Part shown: positions 63,445 to 64,000 of the stretch, piece by piece
Numbering within the stretch: position 1 is the first letter of the stretch
Layout: every line of letters begins with the position of its first letter
Assembly: GCF_021083185.1 (NCBI RefSeq)
Contig: NZ_JAIGQB010000001.1
Location: 62,001 to 126,000 of the forward strand
DNA: 64,000 bases
Origin: Nocardioides furvisabuli
GTDB lineage: Bacteria; Actinomycetota; Actinomycetes; Propionibacteriales; Nocardioidaceae
Direction of reading: 5' to 3'
The notes under the pieces: generated by a model
Seen by the model: the letters and a program-made list of their open reading frames with translations, nothing else
What the model was told of the DNA's origin: nothing
Databases searched by the model: none
Position numbers and translations under genes: made by a program

Positions 63445-64000
63445 GCCAGCCGACCGGACGGCACGCGGCCCGGCAGGGGAGAGTCGTACGCCGGCTGGCG
63501 GCCGGCGTGGCCGTGGGGACCGTCGTCGCCGTCCTCGTCACCCTCGTGGTGGTCCGCGGCGGTGCCGCTCCCACCGCCGGTGGCGCCCCGGTCGTCGAGC
63601 CGACCCCGGAGCCGGTCGCGCAGGCGCCTCGGCCGGCCCTGGCCGCGACCGCGCCCCGCACCGGCTCGGTGGCACCCGAGTCTCCGCAGCGAACCGTGCT
63701 GCCGAGCGGCACCGTGGTGCCGGTCGTCGCGGTGACGACGACCCCGGACGGCAAGCTCGACGTGCCGTCCGACGTCGACGTGGCCGGCTGGTGGCGCGGC
63801 GGGTCGCGCATCGGCGACCCGTTCGGCTCGGTGCTCGTGTCGGCTCATGTCGACTCCGAGCGGAAGGGACTGGGACCGTACGCCGAGCTCCTGGGCGTGC
63901 GCCGGGGCCAGACGGTCGTGCTGACCTCGGACACCCTGCGCCAGGAGTACGTCGTGAGCTCGCTGCGACTGCTCGCCAAGGGCCCGCTATCCGCCCACCC
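63441..64000 (+). CDS. class F-type sortase (cut by window end)
   Basis: The frame from GTG 63441, overlapping the previous stop by GTGA, encodes one N-terminal membrane anchor (about 20-40), a Pro/Ala/Thr-rich stalk, and the start of a sortase domain (LVSAHVDSERKGLGPYAELL). The His of the AHVDS motif is the catalytic His; the catalytic Cys and Arg lie beyond the window. It should cleave and attach the DUF4397 protein or others to the wall. The last residue in the window is not the C-terminus. Confidence 0.8.
   Translation, partial: MSQPTGRHAARQGRVVRRLAAGVAVGTVVAVLVTLVVVRGGAAPTAGGAPVVEPTPEPVAQAPRPALAATAPRTGSVAPESPQRTVLPSGTVVPVVAVTTTPDGKLDVPSDVDVAGWWRGGSRIGDPFGSVLVSAHVDSERKGLGPYAELLGVRRGQTVVLTSDTLRQEYVVSSLRLLAKGPLSAH

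Overview
The window comes from a high-GC actinobacterium, most likely Nocardioides or a close relative (Nocardioidaceae/Propionibacteriales). The grounds are G/C-biased codon use, a complete ESX-type type VII secretion locus without EccE, two GTP-type PEP carboxykinases, and the order tRNA-Ser - SRP RNA - dnaX - ybaB - recR - DUF5063 - ask - asd. No rRNA, CRISPR array, intact insertion sequence or integrase was seen.

Region 1 (1-22.2 kb) looks like an accessory catabolic island ending at a tRNA-Arg(ACG) gene. It holds two PucR-type regulators. It also holds the FAD and 2Fe-2S subunits of a molybdenum hydroxylase whose Mo-binding catalytic subunit is absent here. Supporting genes are an XdhC/MoxR maturation pair, a MOSC protein, an SMR exporter, and an orphan sugar-type binding lipoprotein. 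Three flavin amine or amino-acid oxidoreductases and a ferredoxin-ferredoxin reductase fusion are present. A one-carbon module completes the region: a folate-dependent demethylating oxidase, FolD and PurU. Together these suggest oxidation and N-demethylation of a methylated amine, betaine or N-heterocycle, with the released carbon leaving as formate and THF recycled. The purU-mabO-folD operon of the nicotine plasmid pAO1 is the nearest known precedent, but the substrate here cannot be read from sequence. Codon use is visibly less G/C-saturated than to the right, and two gene remnants (a folD fragment and a frameshifted small gene) lie inside.

Region 2 (22.2-35.2 kb) carries two divergent PEP carboxykinase genes. 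They flank a c-di-GMP GGDEF-EAL protein, a family 2 glycosyltransferase and a small membrane protein. Next come a PLD-like/HTH regulator convergent with a previously unlisted 44-residue secreted peptide gene, two tRNA-Ser genes with a tandem repeat starting at one tRNA 3' end, a PH-like membrane protein, and a MoxR-VWA (CoxD/CoxE-like) pair.

Region 3 (35.2-52.6 kb) is the type VII secretion locus, in two arms. A minus-strand arm has a WxG-motif protein, an EspG-like protein and a degenerate alpha/beta-hydrolase. The main arm has eccC divergent from eccD1 - two WXG100 genes - eccD2 - eccB - mycP. Between them are a K+/H+-type antiporter, a LytR_C protein, a small conserved protein and a HerA-like ATPase. 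Two different full-length EccD proteins in one locus are notable.

Region 4 (52.6-64 kb) is housekeeping: mannose-1-phosphate guanylyltransferase, UDP-GlcNAc 2-epimerase, tRNA-Ser(GGA), SRP RNA, dnaX, ybaB, recR, a DUF5063 gene, aspartokinase (with an internal beta-subunit start) and aspartate-semialdehyde dehydrogenase. It ends with a membrane protein, a DUF4397 surface protein, and a sortase cut by the window edge.
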